Assembly (NCBI GenBank): GCA_002421985.1
Contig: DISF01000011.1
Location: 1-45,734, forward strand
Source: Roseovarius sp. UBA6217
GTDB lineage: Bacteria > Pseudomonadota > Alphaproteobacteria > Rhodobacterales > Rhodobacteraceae
Direction of reading: 5' to 3'
Length of the DNA: 45,734 nucleotides
Below the pieces are notes generated by a model, which did not search any database, was not told where the DNA came from, and saw only the letters and a program-made list of their open reading frames with translations. Shown here in pieces: positions 1 to 8,937 of this stretch. Positions within the stretch are counted from its first letter, which is position 1, and each line of letters begins with the position of its first letter. Position numbers and translations under genes: made by a program.

Positions 1-635
1 GCACCGTATTCGGTGATGTTCTTGACCACGCCGTCGATGTTCTGCCCCTCGGTGAGGTTGGCGATGACCTCGGCACGCTGCTCGGCGCGGCTCTCTTCGA
101 GAATGGCGCGGCGCGAGACGACAATATTGCCCCGGCGACGATCCATCTTGAGGATCAGGAACGGCTGCTTGAGGCCCATAAGTGGCCCTGCGTCCCGCAC
201 CGGGCGCACATCGACCTGAGAGCCGGGCAGAAAGGCCACGGCACCGCCGAGATCAACGGTAAAGCCACCCTTGACGCGGCCAAAGATCGCGCCCTCGACG
301 CGCTCTTCATCGGCATAGGCCTTCTCGAGCCGGTCCCATGCTGCTTCGCGGCGGGCCATTTCGTGGCTGATGACGGCCTCGCCGCGGGAGTTTTCCGCCG
401 AGCGCAGGAAAACCTCGACCTCGTCGCCGACCTTGATGTTGGGCTGTTCGCCGGGATTTGCGAATTCCTTGAGATCGACGCGGCCTTCCATCTTGTAGCC
501 AACGTCGATGATGGCCTGGCCTGCCTCGATGGCGATGACCCGGCCCTTGACGACAGAGCCCTCGTCGGGGGTGTCCATTTCGAGGTTTTCGTTCAGGAGG
601 GCCTCGAATTCCTCCATAGATGCGTTCTGAGCCAT
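1..635 (-). CDS. rpsA: 30S ribosomal protein S1, N-terminal part (cut by window edge)
   Basis: S1 binds mRNA on the small ribosomal subunit and helps initiation on structured or weakly Shine-Dalgarno messages. The first 211 codons are present and the gene runs off the left edge. The protein begins MAQNASMEEF. A first S1 (OB-fold) domain covers about residues 26-88, including GRVIAIEAGQAIIDVG. A second covers about 108-170, including GAIFGRVKGGFTVDLGG. A third is just starting (GVVKNITEYGA) at the edge. The ATG is preceded by AAAGGAC about 11 bases upstream. In many alphaproteobacteria rpsA follows cmk; here its upstream neighbour is an EamA transporter on the same strand, 215 bp away, so rpsA probably has its own promoter. 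Confidence 0.96.
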   Translation of the reverse strand, partial: MAQNASMEEFEALLNENLEMDTPDEGSVVKGRVIAIEAGQAIIDVGYKMEGRVDLKEFANPGEQPNIKVGDEVEVFLRSAENSRGEAVISHEMARREAAWDRLEKAYADEERVEGAIFGRVKGGFTVDLGGAVAFLPGSQVDVRPVRDAGPLMGLKQPFLILKMDRRRGNIVVSRRAILEESRAEQRAEVIANLTEGQNIDGVVKNITEYG

Positions 636-801
636 GTGGCGTGTTTGTCCTTTACAATCGTTTTTTCCGGCCGTGCGGTTGTCTCCGCCGGTCTTGAGAT
701 GTTTCATTGGTCGGGCGGGCCACAAAGCAAAGAGGGCCGGGAATGCCGACCCTGCCCGATCTCTGCTGCTTCGTGGCGGTTCCGCCTTGTTGACAACGGG
801 C

Positions 802-830
802 GTCATAGCGGGCGGTGACGTGTAAATCAA
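802..830 (-). promoter_or_regulatory. Candidate sigma-70 promoter for rpsA
   Basis: On the minus strand a TTGATT box and a TATGAC box are separated by exactly 17 bases, about 165 bp upstream of the rpsA start codon. The 636-850 interval contains no gene. This is a pattern match only; no transcription start is known. Confidence 0.35.
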
Positions 831-850
831 GCCGCAAGATCGCGCGTGCC

Positions 851-1717
851 TTACCCCTTCTGCCGCTGCCGCCAGAGCGTGAACAGCCCCGCCCCCACGA
901 TCAGCGCCACCCCGAGCGCCACGTTGAGGCGGATGGTCTCGGAAAACACCGCGATGCCGATGGTGCTGGCAAACACGAGTTGCAGATAGGCAAAAGGCTG
1001 CACCGCGCTCGCCTCGGCGACCTCGTAGCACTTGATAAGCGTGTAATGACCGATCGCCCCGGTGATGCAGAGCGCGCCCATCCACGCCCAGTCCGGCCCC
1101 GTCATCGGCTCCCAGAACCACGCGCCGACCGCCGTCATCGCGACCGCGCCGACGGTGCCGGTCCAGAAAAACGAGGTGGCGGCGCTGTCGAGCCGCGCGA
1201 CAAAGCGCGTGAGCAGGCCGTAAAGCGCAAACATCAGCGCGGCGATGAACGGGATCACGGCGGCGGGCTGGAACACGCCGAAGCCCGGCTCCAGGATGAT
1301 AAGCACCCCGACAAAGCCAACGGCAATCGCCACCCACCTGCGCCAGCCCACCCGCTCGCCCAGCACCGGGCCCGAGAGCGCGGCGATGAAGAGCGGATAG
1401 GCGGCAAAGACCGCGTGGCTCTCGACCAACCCCAGAAGGGTGAAGCCGTAGATCATCACGCAGATTTCCGCCACCAGCAGCACGGCGCGAAAGCCCTGCA
1501 TCAGCGGCTGCGCGGTTGCGGCGGCGGCCATCAAGCCGCCCGCGCGGCGCGCCGCCACCGCCATGACAAAGGCGGCAAAGAACCAATAGCGGATCATCAC
1601 CACCATGAACACGTTGTATTCCGCCGCCAGATGCCGCGAGATGCCATCCTGCACCGCAAAGATGAAGGTGGTGAGCACCATCATCCAGATACCAAGGCGG
1701 GTGTTCTGATCTGTCAT
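851..1717 (-). CDS. EamA/DMT-family transporter
   Basis: This is a predicted inner-membrane drug/metabolite exporter of 288 residues with about ten hydrophobic segments arranged as two EamA halves. The first half runs from about residue 8 (GIWMMVLTTFIFAVQDGISR) and the second from about 150. Its substrate cannot be read from sequence. The chosen start, MTDQNTRLG, overlaps the stop of the upstream mnmD in an ATGA junction, so the two genes are probably translationally coupled. A longer in-frame extension upstream is out-of-frame mnmD sequence and is not a real N-terminus. The C-terminus is short and basic (LWRQRQKG), typical of the family. Confidence 0.88.
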   Translation of the reverse strand: MTDQNTRLGIWMMVLTTFIFAVQDGISRHLAAEYNVFMVVMIRYWFFAAFVMAVAARRAGGLMAAAATAQPLMQGFRAVLLVAEICVMIYGFTLLGLVESHAVFAAYPLFIAALSGPVLGERVGWRRWVAIAVGFVGVLIILEPGFGVFQPAAVIPFIAALMFALYGLLTRFVARLDSAATSFFWTGTVGAVAMTAVGAWFWEPMTGPDWAWMGALCITGAIGHYTLIKCYEVAEASAVQPFAYLQLVFASTIGIAVFSETIRLNVALGVALIVGAGLFTLWRQRQKG

Positions 1718-2391
1718 CACTTGTCCAATATCGCGCGGGTCATGTGGCGCTTGCGCCCGTATCCCGCAACACGGCTGACAGAAAACCCCGCCGCCTCCAA
1801 GCCCCGCCGCACAAAGCCCGCCGCCGTGTAGGTGGCCGCCGTGCCGCCCGCGACGGTATGGCGGGCGACCTCGGCCATCAGATCGGGCTGCCACATCTCG
1901 GGGTTTTTCGCCGGTGAAAACCCGTCGAGAAACCAGGCATCGGCCTTTTGGGGCCAGTGGCTTAGCGTCTCGCGCGCGTCCCCCGCCACAAGCGTGAAAT
2001 CCAGGTCCGGCAGCGCGATTTCCTGCGCGCCGCCTTGCCAATGGGTGGCAAGCTCCGCCGCCAGCCCCGCCAGTTCTGCAAAGCGGGCTTGCGCGCGGCG
2101 CATGTCCTGTGGGGCCATCGGATAGGCCTCGAAGGACGTATAGCGCAGCCGCCCCGTGCGCCCCGCCGCCCGCCATGCCGCAAGCGTGGCGAGCAGGTTC
2201 AGCCCGGTGCCAAACCCCAGTTCGGCGATGTGAAACCCGTCCCGGAACCGCGCCGGCAGATCGTTGCCCGCGAGAAACACATGGCGGCTCTCCGCCAGCC
2301 CGTCATCGAGGCTGAAATAGGGATCGTCAAAGCGCATCGAGACCGGCACTTCGCCGTCGCGCCAGACAAGGCGGGCCTGCTGGTCCTGCAT
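1717..2391 (-). CDS. mnmD: MnmD-type tRNA (mnm5s2U34) methyltransferase
   Basis: This 224-residue SAM-dependent methyltransferase matches the methylating half of E. coli MnmC, which converts nm5s2U to mnm5s2U at the wobble position of certain tRNAs. Visible hallmarks are the SAM-binding motif ELGFGTGLNLLA (about residues 58-69), FTLVAGDARETL, and the family signature WFLDGFSPAKNPEMW near residue 155. The C-terminus holds TYTAAGFVRRGLEAAGF and KRHMTRA. The start MQDQQARLVW is chosen because AGAGGA lies 7-8 bases upstream; two upstream ATGs lack this. It is a stand-alone enzyme. The oxidase half is encoded divergently from position 2445. Confidence 0.9.
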   Translation of the reverse strand: MQDQQARLVWRDGEVPVSMRFDDPYFSLDDGLAESRHVFLAGNDLPARFRDGFHIAELGFGTGLNLLATLAAWRAAGRTGRLRYTSFEAYPMAPQDMRRAQARFAELAGLAAELATHWQGGAQEIALPDLDFTLVAGDARETLSHWPQKADAWFLDGFSPAKNPEMWQPDLMAEVARHTVAGGTAATYTAAGFVRRGLEAAGFSVSRVAGYGRKRHMTRAILDK

Positions 2392-2444
2392 CGGTGAATC
2401 CTCTAGAGAGCGTCCGATCATGACGGCGCGCGGGGGAATTTGCA

Positions 2445-3473
2445 ATGATCGACATCACGGTGATGGGGGCGGGTATCTTCGGGCTTGCGACCGCGTGGGC
2501 CTGTGCGCGGCGCGGCGCAAAGGTGCGGGTGATCGACCCGGCAGGCCCCGGCGCGGGGGCCTCGGGCGGGCTGGTCGGCGCGCTGGCCCCGCATGTGCCG
2601 GAAACCTGGAACGACAAGAAGGCGTTCCAGTTCGAGAGCCTTGTCATGGCCGAAGGCTTCTGGGCCGGGGTGGCCGAGGCGGGTGGCGTGTCGCCCGGCT
2701 ATGCGCGCCTTGGTCGCCTTCAGCCGGTGGCGGATGACGCCGCGCTGGCACTGGCGCGCGCGCGAGAGGCGAGCGCGGTCGCGCTCTGGCAGGGCCGCGC
2801 GCTGTGGCGAGTGGAGGCGGCCACCGGTGGCTGGTGCCCGCCAAGCCCCACCGGATACGTGATCCGCGACACGCTGAGCGCGCGGCTGCATCCGCGCCGC
2901 GCCTGTGCCGCGCTGGTGGCGGCGTTACGCTGCACGGGGGCAGAGGTGCTGCACGAGGGGGTGCCCAGGGGCCGCGTGCTCTGGGCCACCGGCGTTGCGG
3001 GGCTGGAAAAGTTGAGCGCCGCGCGCGGCCGCAGCGTGGGCAATGGCGTCAAGGGGCAGGCCGCGCTTCTGCGCCATGACGCGCACGACCTGCCGCAGGT
3101 GTTCGCAGGCGGCGTGCATATCGTGCCGCATGAGGATGGGACCGTGGCCATCGGCTCCACCTCCGAGCGCGACTATACCGAGCCCACCGCCACCGACGCG
3201 CAGCTTGACGCGGTGATCGCCGCTGCGCGCGCGGCCCTGCCTGCGCTGGCCGAGGCCCCGGTGATCGCGCGTTGGGCCGGGCTGCGCCCGCGCGCACGAA
3301 GCCGCGCGCCGATGCTCGGGGCGCATCCGCTGCATCCCGGCCAGTTCATCGCCAATGGCGGGTTCAAGATCGGCTTTGGCATGGCCCCCAAAGTGGCCGA
3401 TGTCATGGCCGAGCTGATGCTTAACGGGGTGGACCGCATCCCCGAGGGCTTTCGCCCGGAGGCGTCGTTATGA
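2445..3473 (+). CDS. MnmC oxidase-like FAD-dependent oxidoreductase (DAO family)
   Basis: This 342-residue flavoenzyme of the D-amino-acid-oxidase fold has an N-terminal Rossmann dinucleotide motif (MGAGIFGLATAWACARRGA) and an acidic residue ending the second strand (VIDPAGPGAGASGG). A C-terminal FAD-contact region includes WAGLRPRARSRAPMLG and NGGFKIGFGMAPKVA. SGGLVGALAPHVPETWNDKK near residue 45 resembles the MnmC oxidase half, which removes the carboxymethyl group from cmnm5s2U34. Its position divergent to mnmD, with 53 bp between the starts, supports that role. It is roughly the size of the isolated oxidase domain. A general amine/glycine-oxidase role cannot be excluded from sequence alone. 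Confidence 0.8.
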   Translation: MIDITVMGAGIFGLATAWACARRGAKVRVIDPAGPGAGASGGLVGALAPHVPETWNDKKAFQFESLVMAEGFWAGVAEAGGVSPGYARLGRLQPVADDAALALARAREASAVALWQGRALWRVEAATGGWCPPSPTGYVIRDTLSARLHPRRACAALVAALRCTGAEVLHEGVPRGRVLWATGVAGLEKLSAARGRSVGNGVKGQAALLRHDAHDLPQVFAGGVHIVPHEDGTVAIGSTSERDYTEPTATDAQLDAVIAAARAALPALAEAPVIARWAGLRPRARSRAPMLGAHPLHPGQFIANGGFKIGFGMAPKVADVMAELMLNGVDRIPEGFRPEASL

Positions 3474-3490
3474 CCGGACCACGCCTTGTA

Positions 3491-3511
3491 GGCCAGCGTC
3501 GGGACGTGGCC
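3491..3511. terminator. Possible bidirectional hairpin between convergent genes
   Basis: GGCCA and TGGCC arms plus CGT/ACG form a stem of about 8 bp with one bulged G and a CGGG loop. The hairpin lies between the stop of the FAD oxidoreductase and the stop of matB. There is no T-run, so this is only a weak terminator candidate. Confidence 0.3.
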
Positions 3512-3590
3512 TCAAGGGGACGTTCGATATGACGTGCAGAGCCGCGCGGAGGCCAAGCCTTGACCGGCGGCAACAGACCAAGAGCACCCC

Positions 3591-5108
3591 CTACCCCGCC
3601 CCGAAAAGCCCGCCATATTCCGCGCGAAGCACGTTTTTCTGCACCTTGCCCATCGTGTTGCGCGGCAATTCATCGACCAGGACAAGGCGGCGCGGCTGCT
3701 TGAACCGCGCAAGCGACCCCGACACCGCCGCCGCGATGGCGTCAAGATCGGGCACCGCCCCCTTCTCGGGCACCACAAAGCCCACCACCGCCTCGCCCAG
3801 ATCGGGATGGGGCACGCCCACCACCGCGCTTTCCAGCACGCCGGGCTGTGCATCGAGCGCCAGTTCCACCTCCTTGGGGTAGATATTGTAGCCCCCCGAG
3901 ATCACCACATCCTTCGACCGCCCCACGATCGACACATAGCCGCGCGCGTCGATCACACCCAGGTCGCCGGTGATGAAAAAGCCGTTCTCGCGCAATTCCT
4001 CGGCGGTTTTTTCGGGCATGTTCCAATAACCCTTGAAGACGTTCGGCCCGCGCACCTCGATCATGCCTACCTCGCCCTGGGCCACCTCGATGCCGCTCTC
4101 GGGATCGGTGATCCGCAGATCCACCCCCGGCAGCGGGAAGCCCACCGTGCCCGCGCGCCGGTCGCCGTCATAGGGGTTGGAGGTGTTCATGTTGGTCTCT
4201 GTCATGCCGTAACGCTCGAGGATGCGATGCCCGGTGCGCGCCGCAAACGTCTCATGCGTCTCGGCCAGAAGCGGCGCGGAGCCGGAGGTGAAAAGCCGCA
4301 TATGCGCCACCAGATCGCGGGTGAGGCGCGGATCGTCCAGGAGCCTTGTATAGAAGGTCGGAACCCCCATCATCGTGGTGGCGCGCGGCAGGTTGGCGAT
4401 CATCTCGTCAAGATCGAACTTTGGCAAGAAGATCATCGCCCCGCCCGCCAGCAACATCACGTTGGTGGCCACGAAAAGCCCATGGCTGTGAAAGATCGGC
4501 AGCGCATGAAGCAGCACGTCGCCCTCGGTGAAGCGCCAGCAATCCACCAGCACGCGGGCGTTCGACAAAAGGTTGTCCTGCGTCAGCATCGCCCCCTTGG
4601 AGCGCCCCGTCGTGCCCGAGGTATAAAGCAGCGCGGCAAGGTCGTCAGCCTCGCGCGGCGTGGTCTCGAAGGTCTCGGGCAGGTCGCGTGACGCATCAGA
4701 CAGGCTGCCGCTGCCATCGCAGTTCAGCGTCAAGAGCATCGCCCCGTCGGCCTCGGCCACGGGCCGCAGCGCGACCTCCTGCGCGCCGTCGCAGAGCAGC
4801 ACCCGCGCGCCGCTATCGCCGACGAAATAGGAAATCTCGTCAGGGGTATAGCCGGTGTTGAGCGGCAGGAACACGATGCCTGCCTGCACGCAAGCCGCAT
4901 AGACCGCCAGCGCCTCCGCCGATTTCGGCACCTGTGCCGCAAGCCGGTCGCCGGGGGCCAGCCCGGCGGCACGCAGCGCGTGCGCCATGCGCGCGGCCAT
5001 CCGCAGAAAGGCGTCGTGGCTGAGCACCTCGCCACGGGGAAGGTGCAGAAAATCCGTGTCGCGGCCCGCGTGCGGGGCGAAAAGCGTCTCGAAAAGAGGG
5101 TTGGTCAT
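3591..5108 (-). CDS. matB: Malonyl-CoA synthetase (MatB-like acyl-CoA ligase)
   Basis: This 505-residue member of the ANL adenylate-forming family is predicted to activate malonate (or methylmalonate) with ATP and CoA in the cytoplasm. The phosphate-binding motif YTSGTTGRSKGA is at about residues 162-173. The A5 motif YGMTETNM is near 298, the hinge/A8 region TGDLGVIDARGYVSIVGRSKD near 385, and the catalytic lysine motif NTMGKVQKN near 484. HALPIFHSHGLFVATNVML near 205 resembles the MatB group. It is the last gene of the minus-strand TRAP operon, 33 bp after the MFS gene, with AAGGA before the ATG. Substrate choice is inferred from similarity and context; another short acyl or dicarboxylate substrate is possible. 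Confidence 0.8.
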   Translation of the reverse strand: MTNPLFETLFAPHAGRDTDFLHLPRGEVLSHDAFLRMAARMAHALRAAGLAPGDRLAAQVPKSAEALAVYAACVQAGIVFLPLNTGYTPDEISYFVGDSGARVLLCDGAQEVALRPVAEADGAMLLTLNCDGSGSLSDASRDLPETFETTPREADDLAALLYTSGTTGRSKGAMLTQDNLLSNARVLVDCWRFTEGDVLLHALPIFHSHGLFVATNVMLLAGGAMIFLPKFDLDEMIANLPRATTMMGVPTFYTRLLDDPRLTRDLVAHMRLFTSGSAPLLAETHETFAARTGHRILERYGMTETNMNTSNPYDGDRRAGTVGFPLPGVDLRITDPESGIEVAQGEVGMIEVRGPNVFKGYWNMPEKTAEELRENGFFITGDLGVIDARGYVSIVGRSKDVVISGGYNIYPKEVELALDAQPGVLESAVVGVPHPDLGEAVVGFVVPEKGAVPDLDAIAAAVSGSLARFKQPRRLVLVDELPRNTMGKVQKNVLRAEYGGLFGAG

Positions 5109-5141
5109 GGTCCTTGATCCCTGTCGCTGAGGATTTGGCGG

Positions 5142-6374
5142 TCAGGCGGCGGCAAGCGGGCGCTCGCGGATCGGCAGGTGCACCAGCGCCGAGAACGCCC
5201 CCACACCGACCCCGACCCACCAGACCAGCGTGTAATCGCCGTGCAGATCATACAGCCGCCCGCCCAGCCATACGCCGAGAAAGCTGCCAAGCTGGTGCGA
5301 GAAGAACACGATCCCGTAAAGCGTGCCCATATAACGCAACCCGTAGATATGCGCGATCAGCCCCGAGGTAAGCGGCACCGTCGCCAGCCACAGCGAGCCC
5401 ATCGCCACCGAAAAGAGCAGCACCGTGCCCGGCGTGATCGGCGTCAGGATAAAGGCTGCGGCCACCAGCGTGCGCGCGGTGTAGATCCCCGCCAGCAGGT
5501 ATTTCTTGGAATACCGCTTGCCCAGCCAGCCCGCCATCAGCGAGCCGCCGATATTGGCAAGGCCAATGACCGAAATCGCCACCGCGCCCAGCGCCGAAGT
5601 GGTGGTGATGCCGATAGTGTGCAGCACCCCGCCGGGCAGGATCGGCCCGCACATCTCGGTCACCAGCGCGGGAAAATGCGCGGTGACAAAGGCAAGCTGA
5701 TAGCCGCAACTGAAAAACCCGAGGAAAATGAGCGTGTAGGACGGATCGCGAAACGCCTGTCGCAGGGCGTCGCCCAGCGATTGCTCCAGCACGGCGCGCC
5801 CCGCAGGCGCGGGGCTGCGCATCAGCGGCAGCATCACCAGCACCGCGAGGATGGTCACGGCATAGACCAGAAACACGCTCTGCCAGCTCAGGAATCCCAG
5901 CATCCATTCCGCCACCGGCGCGCCGAAAACCTGCCCCGCCGACCCGGCGGCGGTGGCAATGGCAAGGCTCATCGAGCGGTTTTCGTCCGAGCTGGCCCGC
6001 CCGATCACGGCGAGAATCACGCCAAAGCCGGTGCCCGCGATGCCGAACCCCACCAGCACCTCGTAGAGCTGATGCGCCTGCGGAGACACGGCAAAGGATG
6101 ACAGCACAAGCCCCGCCGCATAGACCAGCGCGCCGATGATGATCGCGCGCCGGTCGCCCATCTTTTCGGCCAGCGCACCAAAGATCGGCTGACCGATGCC
6201 CCAGGCAAGGTTCTGGATCGCGATGGCCAGCGAAAACTCGGCACGCGGCCAGTTGAATTCCTCGGCAATCGGGATCTGGAACACCCCGAAAGAGGCGCGG
6301 ATCGCAAAGGACATCATCACGATGATGCAGCCCGCGATCAGCACGGGCGTAACAAGGGGGGCGGATTTCTGCAT
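5142..6374 (-). CDS. MFS transporter
   Basis: This is a 410-residue major facilitator with about 12 membrane segments. The loop 2-3 signature region is GALAEKMGDRRAIIIGALVY (about residues 66-85), and a repeat of it lies in the second half (GSLMAGWLGKRYSKKYLL, about 275). The style (FGVFQIPIAEEFNWPRAEFS near the N-terminus) resembles monocarboxylate or oxalate/formate-type MFS carriers. Its place between the MarR-type regulator and matB suggests it moves the same acid or a product, but this is inference. The start ATG has AGGA upstream (GAGGACCAG). The final IRERPLAAA tail is short and charged. Confidence 0.85.
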   Translation of the reverse strand: MQKSAPLVTPVLIAGCIIVMMSFAIRASFGVFQIPIAEEFNWPRAEFSLAIAIQNLAWGIGQPIFGALAEKMGDRRAIIIGALVYAAGLVLSSFAVSPQAHQLYEVLVGFGIAGTGFGVILAVIGRASSDENRSMSLAIATAAGSAGQVFGAPVAEWMLGFLSWQSVFLVYAVTILAVLVMLPLMRSPAPAGRAVLEQSLGDALRQAFRDPSYTLIFLGFFSCGYQLAFVTAHFPALVTEMCGPILPGGVLHTIGITTTSALGAVAISVIGLANIGGSLMAGWLGKRYSKKYLLAGIYTARTLVAAAFILTPITPGTVLLFSVAMGSLWLATVPLTSGLIAHIYGLRYMGTLYGIVFFSHQLGSFLGVWLGGRLYDLHGDYTLVWWVGVGVGAFSALVHLPIRERPLAAA

Positions 6375-6462
6375 CTGGTCCTCGCACGGCTCGGCGCGAC
6401 GTTACGGCGCGGCGAGTGCCTGTGCAAGGTGGCGGGTGAACGGCACCCTCACCAGCGGCGTG

Positions 6463-6472
6463 CGATATATCG
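6463..6472. promoter_or_regulatory. Short palindrome upstream of the MFS gene
   Basis: CGATATATCG is a perfect 10-bp palindrome flanked by GTG and GCAC, within the 137-bp gap between the MarR-type gene and the MFS gene. It could be an operator for an internal promoter. It does not resemble the dyad in front of dctP. Confidence 0.22.
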
Positions 6473-6511
6473 GCACCTGGCCAAGCCCTGCGAAAAGCAG
6501 CAGCACGCCGC

Positions 6512-7045
6512 TCACACCGCCGCCGCGCTGCGCGCCGCCTGATCGTAACAGCCCGACAGCGCGCGCAAGAGCGCCGCCAGGCGCGACATCTCCGCCCGGT
6601 CAAGGCCAAGCTGCTCGACCGCGCCCACCAGAAGCTGTTCGCGCACGCGGCCATAGCGGGTGCAATACTCGGCCCCCGCCGGGGTGACGGCAACGGTCTT
6701 TTCCTTGCCCTTGCGCCCGGTCTCGACAAGGCCGTGACGCTCCAGCTTCTTGACGGCATAGCTTACGAGGTGGGTATCCTCGACATTGAGAACGAGGCAG
6801 ATATCGGCAAGGCTCTTGGGCCGGTCGCGATGGTGGACAAGATGCACCACCAGCACCTCCAGCGGGGCCAGCCCCGGCATCCCGGCGGCAGTCATGCAGC
6901 GCGACATCCAGCGTTGAAACGCATGGTTGGCCATGGTCAGCGCAAACTCCATCTCCGACAGCTCCGGCAGGCCGGAATTGGCCAGATGGGCCGAGGACAC
7001 AACCGGCCCCTGCCTCAACGGGCAAGCATCGTCTGCGGTATCCAT
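6512..7045 (-). CDS. MarR-family winged-helix regulator
   Basis: This 177-residue DNA-binding protein has a winged helix at about residues 65-140: MPGLAPLEVLVVHLVHH, the recognition helix region LADICLVLNVEDTHLVSYAVKKLE, and a wing around GRKGKEKTVAVTPAG. Helices for dimerisation flank it. It resembles the predicted MarR-type regulators (COG5631 type). Its ATG (MDTADDACP) lies 31 bp inside the end of dctM, so it is translated from the TRAP operon mRNA. This suggests it is the local regulator of uptake and activation of the transported acid. Longer upstream in-frame starts fall inside dctM coding sequence and are rejected. Confidence 0.85.
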   Translation of the reverse strand: MDTADDACPLRQGPVVSSAHLANSGLPELSEMEFALTMANHAFQRWMSRCMTAAGMPGLAPLEVLVVHLVHHRDRPKSLADICLVLNVEDTHLVSYAVKKLERHGLVETGRKGKEKTVAVTPAGAEYCTRYGRVREQLLVGAVEQLGLDRAEMSRLAALLRALSGCYDQAARSAAAV

Positions 7046-8319
7046 AGGGCGATCTCCGGGAAGAGGGCAAGGATGGCGGTGGCCAGCACCAGCAGAAGGA
7101 AAAACGGGAAGGCGTGGCGCGCGATCTCGAAAATCCCGCGCCCGGTGATGGATTGCAGCACGAAAAGGTTGAACCCCACCGGCGGCGTGATCTGGCTCAT
7201 CTCCACCACCAGAACAAGGAAGATGCCGAACCATATCGGGTCTATCCCGGCGGCCAGCACCATCGGCAGGATCACCGAGGTTGTCAGCACGACGATGGAA
7301 ATCCCGTCAAGGAACATGCCCAGCACGATAAAGAACACCACCAGTGCCGCCAGCAGCATATGGGCCGAATAGCCCTGCTCGCCGATCCAGGCCGCCAATG
7401 CGCGCGGAATGCCGGTATAGCCCATGGCAACGGTCAGGAACGCCGCACCGGCAAGGATAAAGGCGATCATGCAGGTGGTGATCGTGGCCCCCTTGAGCGC
7501 ACCCCATGTCGCGGCCCAGTCAAGCGAGCCGCCAAGACCTGACAGGATCAGCGCGCCCAGAACGCCCACCACCGCCGCCTCGGTCGGCGAGGCGAGGCCA
7601 GCATAGATCGAGCCGATCACCGCCACGATCAGCAGGATCGTCGGCCCCAGAAGCAGGATGGCGTGCAGCTTTTCCGCCCATGTCGTCACCGGTTCCGCCG
7701 CAGGCATCCGGTCGCGATGCGTCAGCGCCCAGAGCATCGTATAGCCCGAAAACAGCGCCGCCAGCAAAAGCCCCGGCCCGATCCCGGCAAGGAAAAGCCG
7801 GGCGATGCTCTGCTCGGTCGCGGCCCCGTAAACGATCAGGATGATCGACGGCGGGATGAGAAAACCGAACGTGCCCGATCCGGCCAGCGTGCCGATAATC
7901 ATGCGGTCGTCATAGCCGCGCCGGGTGAGTTCGGGCACCGACATGCGCCCCACCGTGGCCGTGGTCGCGGCAGACGAGCCGGAGACGGCGGCAAAGAGCG
8001 CACAGCCAAAGATATTGGCATGAAGCAGCCGCCCCGGCAGCCGTGTCGTCAGCGGGGCCAGCCCCGAGAACATGTCTGACGAGAGCCGCGAGCGAAACAG
8101 GATCTCGCCCATCCAGATGAACATCGGCAGTGCGGTCAGATCCCAGACATTGAGCGCGCCCCAGACCTTGGTGGCAAAGACAAGTTCGGCAGGCGCGGTC
8201 GAGGCCAGCATCATCGCAGCCAACCCCACCGCGATGAGCGCAAACCCCACCCAGAGGCCCAGCGCCAGACAGCCAAAGAGGATCCCGACAAGGATCAGCG
8301 ACAAGACATCAATGCCCAT
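7015..8319 (-). CDS. dctM: TRAP transporter large permease (DctM)
   Basis: This 434-residue inner-membrane protein forms the ion-coupled translocation channel of a TRAP transporter. Family features visible include LPMFIWMGEILFRSRLS near residue 65, the conserved AAVSGSSAATTATVGRMSVPELTRRGYD around 110-137, FGFLIPPSIILIVYG near 150 and ITPPVGFNLFVLQSITG near the C-terminus. It overlaps dctQ by 11 bp upstream and the MarR-type gene by 31 bp downstream, typical of tightly coupled operons. The sequence suggests a C4-dicarboxylate or related organic-acid family; matB in the same operon points to malonate. Confidence 0.94.
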   Translation of the reverse strand: MGIDVLSLILVGILFGCLALGLWVGFALIAVGLAAMMLASTAPAELVFATKVWGALNVWDLTALPMFIWMGEILFRSRLSSDMFSGLAPLTTRLPGRLLHANIFGCALFAAVSGSSAATTATVGRMSVPELTRRGYDDRMIIGTLAGSGTFGFLIPPSIILIVYGAATEQSIARLFLAGIGPGLLLAALFSGYTMLWALTHRDRMPAAEPVTTWAEKLHAILLLGPTILLIVAVIGSIYAGLASPTEAAVVGVLGALILSGLGGSLDWAATWGALKGATITTCMIAFILAGAAFLTVAMGYTGIPRALAAWIGEQGYSAHMLLAALVVFFIVLGMFLDGISIVVLTTSVILPMVLAAGIDPIWFGIFLVLVVEMSQITPPVGFNLFVLQSITGRGIFEIARHAFPFFLLLVLATAILALFPEIALWIPQTMLAR

Positions 8320-8872
8320 CGGTCTTGCCCTGTTTCGCGGCCTCTGCGCGCAGGAACGCGGGATCGTCCCCCCGCATCAGCGTAATCGCCTCATCCAGAA
8401 GCGCGATCCAGAAGACGCCAAACCCCAGCACCATCACCCCCTGCGGTATCCAGAGCGGAAACCGCGCCATGCCAAAGGACACCGCGTTGAACGCCCAGGC
8501 ATCCCATGCCTGCATCCCGGTGCTGTAAAGCGCAAATCCCCCCAACCCGAGCGCCAGCAGCAGCACCAGCCCGGCCAGTCCACGGCGCAAGGCGGGCGGG
8601 ACGGCCTGCGTCAGCATCGTCACCCGCACATGGCCGGCGGCGCGCAGCGTCCCCGCCAGCGCGAGGAACACCGCCCCCACGAACAGGAACCCGCCAAATT
8701 CCGAGAGCGAGGTGATGGCGATGCCAAGCGGGGCCTGCCCCAGCGCCAGCAGCGTCTTGTCAATTACCCGGCCTGCCACCTGCACCAGCACCAGCACGGC
8801 AATCGCCACCAGCGCCAGCGCGGCCAGAACAAACCCCGCATCATAGATGCGGTCAAGCAGCCTGCGGATCAT
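8309..8872 (-). CDS. dctQ: TRAP transporter small permease (DctQ)
   Basis: This 187-residue membrane protein has four predicted transmembrane helices: near residues 12-34, 50-75, 90-110 and 130-155. It partners DctM and the periplasmic receptor. The chosen start MIRRLLDRIYD has AAGGGGG about 8 bases upstream. A start 66 bp further upstream would add a non-hydrophobic arginine-rich extension and is unlikely. It overlaps dctM by 11 bp. It has the low conservation usual for this subunit, and identification rests on size, topology and position between dctP and dctM. Confidence 0.9.
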   Translation of the reverse strand: MIRRLLDRIYDAGFVLAALALVAIAVLVLVQVAGRVIDKTLLALGQAPLGIAITSLSEFGGFLFVGAVFLALAGTLRAAGHVRVTMLTQAVPPALRRGLAGLVLLLALGLGGFALYSTGMQAWDAWAFNAVSFGMARFPLWIPQGVMVLGFGVFWIALLDEAITLMRGDDPAFLRAEAAKQGKTDGH

Positions 8873-8937
8873 GCGCGGCCCCCTTTCTGTCAAAGGCGTG
8901 GCGCGGGGCGCATACCGTGCCCCGCGCCGGTGCAGCA

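Noticed and set aside
815..1831. 338-codon plus-strand frame
   Set aside because: Antisense to the EamA transporter. Its translation is rich in His, Arg and Asp, as expected of a complement of a membrane protein, with no recognisable family.
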